Assembly (NCBI RefSeq): GCF_021603645.1
Contig: NZ_BQHJ01000013.1
Location: 62,001 to 126,000, forward strand
Direction: 5' to 3'
DNA: 64,000 nucleotides
DNA from: Pseudomonas pseudonitroreducens
GTDB taxonomy: Bacteria > Pseudomonadota > Gammaproteobacteria > Pseudomonadales > Pseudomonadaceae
Numbering within the stretch: the stretch's first letter is position 1; each line of letters begins with the position of its first letter. Both the position numbers and the translations under genes were made by a program. Below, piece by piece: positions 60,267-64,000 of the stretch. The notes under the pieces were generated by a model that saw nothing but the letters and a program-made list of their open reading frames with translations, had not been told where the DNA came from and ran no database searches.

Positions 60267-62411
<2,145 letters not shown>

Positions 62412-62514
62412 TCGCGCCGAAATAAGGCGTTACAGATGAAATATCAATGTGCCAGCAACGGCGCCTTTTCCCACCAGTCATAGCTGTCAGTACGGATCAC
62501 TTTCGGAGTGACAG

Positions 62515-62787
62515 ATGGCGAGTTGGGTGCGGGTAGTGGCGGGGCTGCTGGTCGTCGGGCAACTCAGCGGATGTGCCAGTGGTGGCGGGCTGACCGAAGG
62601 TGGCAAGAACGCCTTGATCGGCGTTGCCGCAGTGGCGCTGGTGGCGGGCTTGGTGATCATGTCCAAGGACGACGATGACGACGACCGGGATTGCCGCCAG
62701 CACCACGGCCGCTCCGATCGCCGTTACTGCAACGACTCGCACTACAGCCACGATCGCTACCGCAATTCCCGTGATGATCGCTGGTGA
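62515..62787 (+). CDS. Small lipoprotein with an acidic/His-rich tail
   Basis: 90 residues. The N-terminal signal ends in the lipobox LSGC at Cys20 (GLLVVGQLSGCAS). A Gly/Ala-rich segment (GGKNALIGVAAVALVAGLVI) could insert in a membrane. A DDDDDD run follows, then a tail rich in His, Arg, Ser, Tyr, Asp and two Cys (DCRQHHGRSDRRYCNDSHYS). The tail may bind metal or polyanions, but no family is recognised. CGGAGTGACAG precedes the ATG. Confidence 0.75.
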   Translation: MASWVRVVAGLLVVGQLSGCASGGGLTEGGKNALIGVAAVALVAGLVIMSKDDDDDDRDCRQHHGRSDRRYCNDSHYSHDRYRNSRDDRW

Positions 62788-62890
62788 TCGCCTGGCTCCG
62801 TCAGTTTCGTGACGGAGCAAAACGACAAACTTGTGACGCACGTCCCGAACAGCTATGGTGGCACTTAGACCTCCACGAGAAGAGGTGAGC

Positions 62891-64000
62891 GTGCCACAAC
62901 AACAAAGCTGGCTGGACGACGTCCGTTCCAATGCCTATGCCGAACAGCTCTCCCGGGGCTTTCGCCGCCTGCGTTTCGAACCCGACCTCGAAACCCAGTA
63001 CCGCCATTACCTGCTCGAAGACAGCTTCGATCTCAAGCGCACCGCGCTGACCATCGGCGTGCTGATCTGGCTGGCGCTGGCGGCCATCGACTTCCTCCTC
63101 ATCCGTGGTCCGGAACACTGGCAGATGCTGGCGGTGCGCATCGGCGTACTGGTCCTGCTGGGTGTCTGTGGCGGGCTGATCCTGCAGCGTCGGCATATCC
63201 ACCTGCTGGTGCCGCTGAGCCTGGCCTGCATCCTCAGCGTCGGCATCGGTGCGGCGGCGGTGGCGGGCATCGCCCACACAGTGGACCAGAGCTATCCCTA
63301 CGAAGGGCTGTTGCTGGTCAGCATGGCTGCGTACTTTCTGATCGGCCTGCGCTTCGCCGAGGCGGTGGGCTGCGCTTCGGTGATCCTGCTGGCCTACGTG
63401 GGCTTCGAGCTGTACGCCGGGCTGCCGCTGCCCAAGCTGATCAGCAACGTGGTGTTCCTGCTGTTCGGCAACCTGGTCGGTGCGGTGGGTTGCTACCTGC
63501 TGGACTACAAGTCCCGCCAGCATTTCCTGATCAGCCGCCTACTCAAGGTGATGGCCGAGCATGACGCGCTGACCGGCCTGCACAATCGCCGCAGCTTCAA
63601 CCGCCAGCTGGAGCGCCTGTGGCGCCAGGCGCAGCGTGAGAGCGTGGGGCTGGCACTGCTGCTCTGCGATGTCGACCACTTCAAGGCCTACAACGACCGC
63701 TACGGCCACCAGGCCGGCGATGGTGTGTTGCAGCGTATCGGCGAGGTGCTGATGGCCAGTGCCCGGCGCCCGCTGGATATGGCTGTGCGCCTGGGCGGCG
63801 AGGAGTTCGCCGTGCTGCTCTATGGCGCCAGTGAGCGCGAGGCCAGGGAACGCGCCGAGGTAGTGCGCGAGTCGGTGCAGGCCCTGGGTATCGCCCACGA
63901 GGGCTCGCTGACGGCCGACGAGGTGACGCTGTCCATCGGTGTTTCCTGCCTGTGGCCGGAGACCGGCCACCCGCTGCGCAGCATCTATGAGCACGCCGAC
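62891..64000 (+). CDS. hsbD: HsbD-like membrane diguanylate cyclase (partial, cut by window end)
   Basis: 370 residues shown; the C-terminus lies beyond the window. Residues 1-50 are cytoplasmic (MPQQQSWLDDVRSNAYAEQL), followed by about six membrane segments (TALTIGVLIWLALAAIDFLL through VVFLLFGNLVGAVGCYLLDY). A GGDEF domain is from about 215: CDVDHFKAYNDRYGHQAGDG and GGEEF at 302-306. RPLD at 293-296 is the RxxD inhibitory site at the canonical spacing. It should be an active, product-inhibited c-di-GMP synthase. The place next to recQ matches P. aeruginosa PA3343/HsbD. GTG start preceded by AGAAGAGG; a second GTG lies two codons earlier. Confidence 0.88.
   Translation, partial: MPQQQSWLDDVRSNAYAEQLSRGFRRLRFEPDLETQYRHYLLEDSFDLKRTALTIGVLIWLALAAIDFLLIRGPEHWQMLAVRIGVLVLLGVCGGLILQRRHIHLLVPLSLACILSVGIGAAAVAGIAHTVDQSYPYEGLLLVSMAAYFLIGLRFAEAVGCASVILLAYVGFELYAGLPLPKLISNVVFLLFGNLVGAVGCYLLDYKSRQHFLISRLLKVMAEHDALTGLHNRRSFNRQLERLWRQAQRESVGLALLLCDVDHFKAYNDRYGHQAGDGVLQRIGEVLMASARRPLDMAVRLGGEEFAVLLYGASEREARERAEVVRESVQALGIAHEGSLTADEVTLSIGVSCLWPETGHPLRSIYEHAD

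Noticed and set aside
62412-62514. Terminator after recQ
   Set aside because: GCGCC...GGCG-type pairing is short and lacks a T-run; not convincing.

Overview
The window is a chromosomal segment of a gamma-proteobacterium of the genus Pseudomonas. Supporting evidence is the high-GC, strongly GC3-biased coding style, the Pseudomonas-type REP sequences (GTAGGAGCGAGCTTGCTCGCGAA and GTAGGAGCGGACTCCGTCCGCGA types), and a gene order that I recall from P. aeruginosa PAO1 for several blocks. No rRNA, tRNA, CRISPR array, prophage or insertion sequence is visible. About 93% of the sequence is protein-coding, on both strands, in ordinary housekeeping and accessory-metabolism operons.

Layout. 0-10 kb: FKBP-type prolyl isomerase lipoprotein, a YkvA-type DUF1232 protein, a periplasmic binding-domain protein, a small coupled HTH/unknown/Sel1-like trio, an EAL-CBS-GGDEF c-di-GMP protein, the periplasmic tail-specific protease Prc (AlgO), a quinone-oxidoreductase-like enzyme and an M50 (site-2-protease-like) membrane protein. 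10-16.3 kb: a tightly coupled operon with an ABC importer (binding protein, two permeases, ATPase), an alkaline-phosphatase-superfamily enzyme and a HAD phosphatase, divergent from a GntR/HutC-type regulator. The shared 325-bp control region holds several TGGTCTA-type operator candidates. 16.3-24.4 kb: GFA-family protein, M18 aminopeptidase, RluA, minCDE, a lipid A secondary acyltransferase, a patatin-like phospholipase and a pirin. 24.5-30.2 kb: MlaA, an alpha/beta hydrolase, a GNAT acetyltransferase, small unknowns, a GH17-type membrane glucan enzyme and DUF2061. 30.5-36.3 kb: orphan betaine-binding protein, DUF485-ActP acetate symporter, a DUF294/CBS nucleotidyltransferase with a DEDDh exonuclease, and a 52-residue DUF3309 protein. 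36.5-39.3 kb: small proteins, an SDR, YnfA and YheU.

39.4-44.8 kb holds the osmoprotectant N-acetylglutaminylglutamine amide (NAGGN) cluster (M42 peptidase, GNAT/ATP-grasp synthetase, AsnO) with a divergent MarR regulator. Then come a TauE/TSUP transporter, MnmC and a two-domain PPK2. 49.2-49.7 kb is a repeat-rich non-coding region with REP sequences, a series of hairpins and a 109-bp cloverleaf-like structure. 49.7-52.4 kb is lapD-lapG (inside-out c-di-GMP control of adhesin proteolysis). 52.6-59.0 kb is an RND efflux pair co-directional with its own two-component system and no outer-membrane channel gene. 59-64 kb: DUF454, UPF0149, RecQ, a small lipoprotein and the start of an HsbD-like diguanylate cyclase cut by the window end.

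Functional themes are envelope homeostasis (Prc, FKBP, MlaA, lipid A acylation, Min system), c-di-GMP signalling (four proteins), osmoprotection (NAGGN, betaine binding) and nutrient uptake (phosphoester-type ABC cassette, acetate). The most interesting non-coding items are the cloverleaf repeat at 49455-49563, the operator array at 15274-15552, and the 20-bp-phased repeats upstream of the betaine-binding gene. I see no clear defence island or obviously novel multi-gene system; the candidates listed are regulatory or structural elements and two poorly characterised gene sets.
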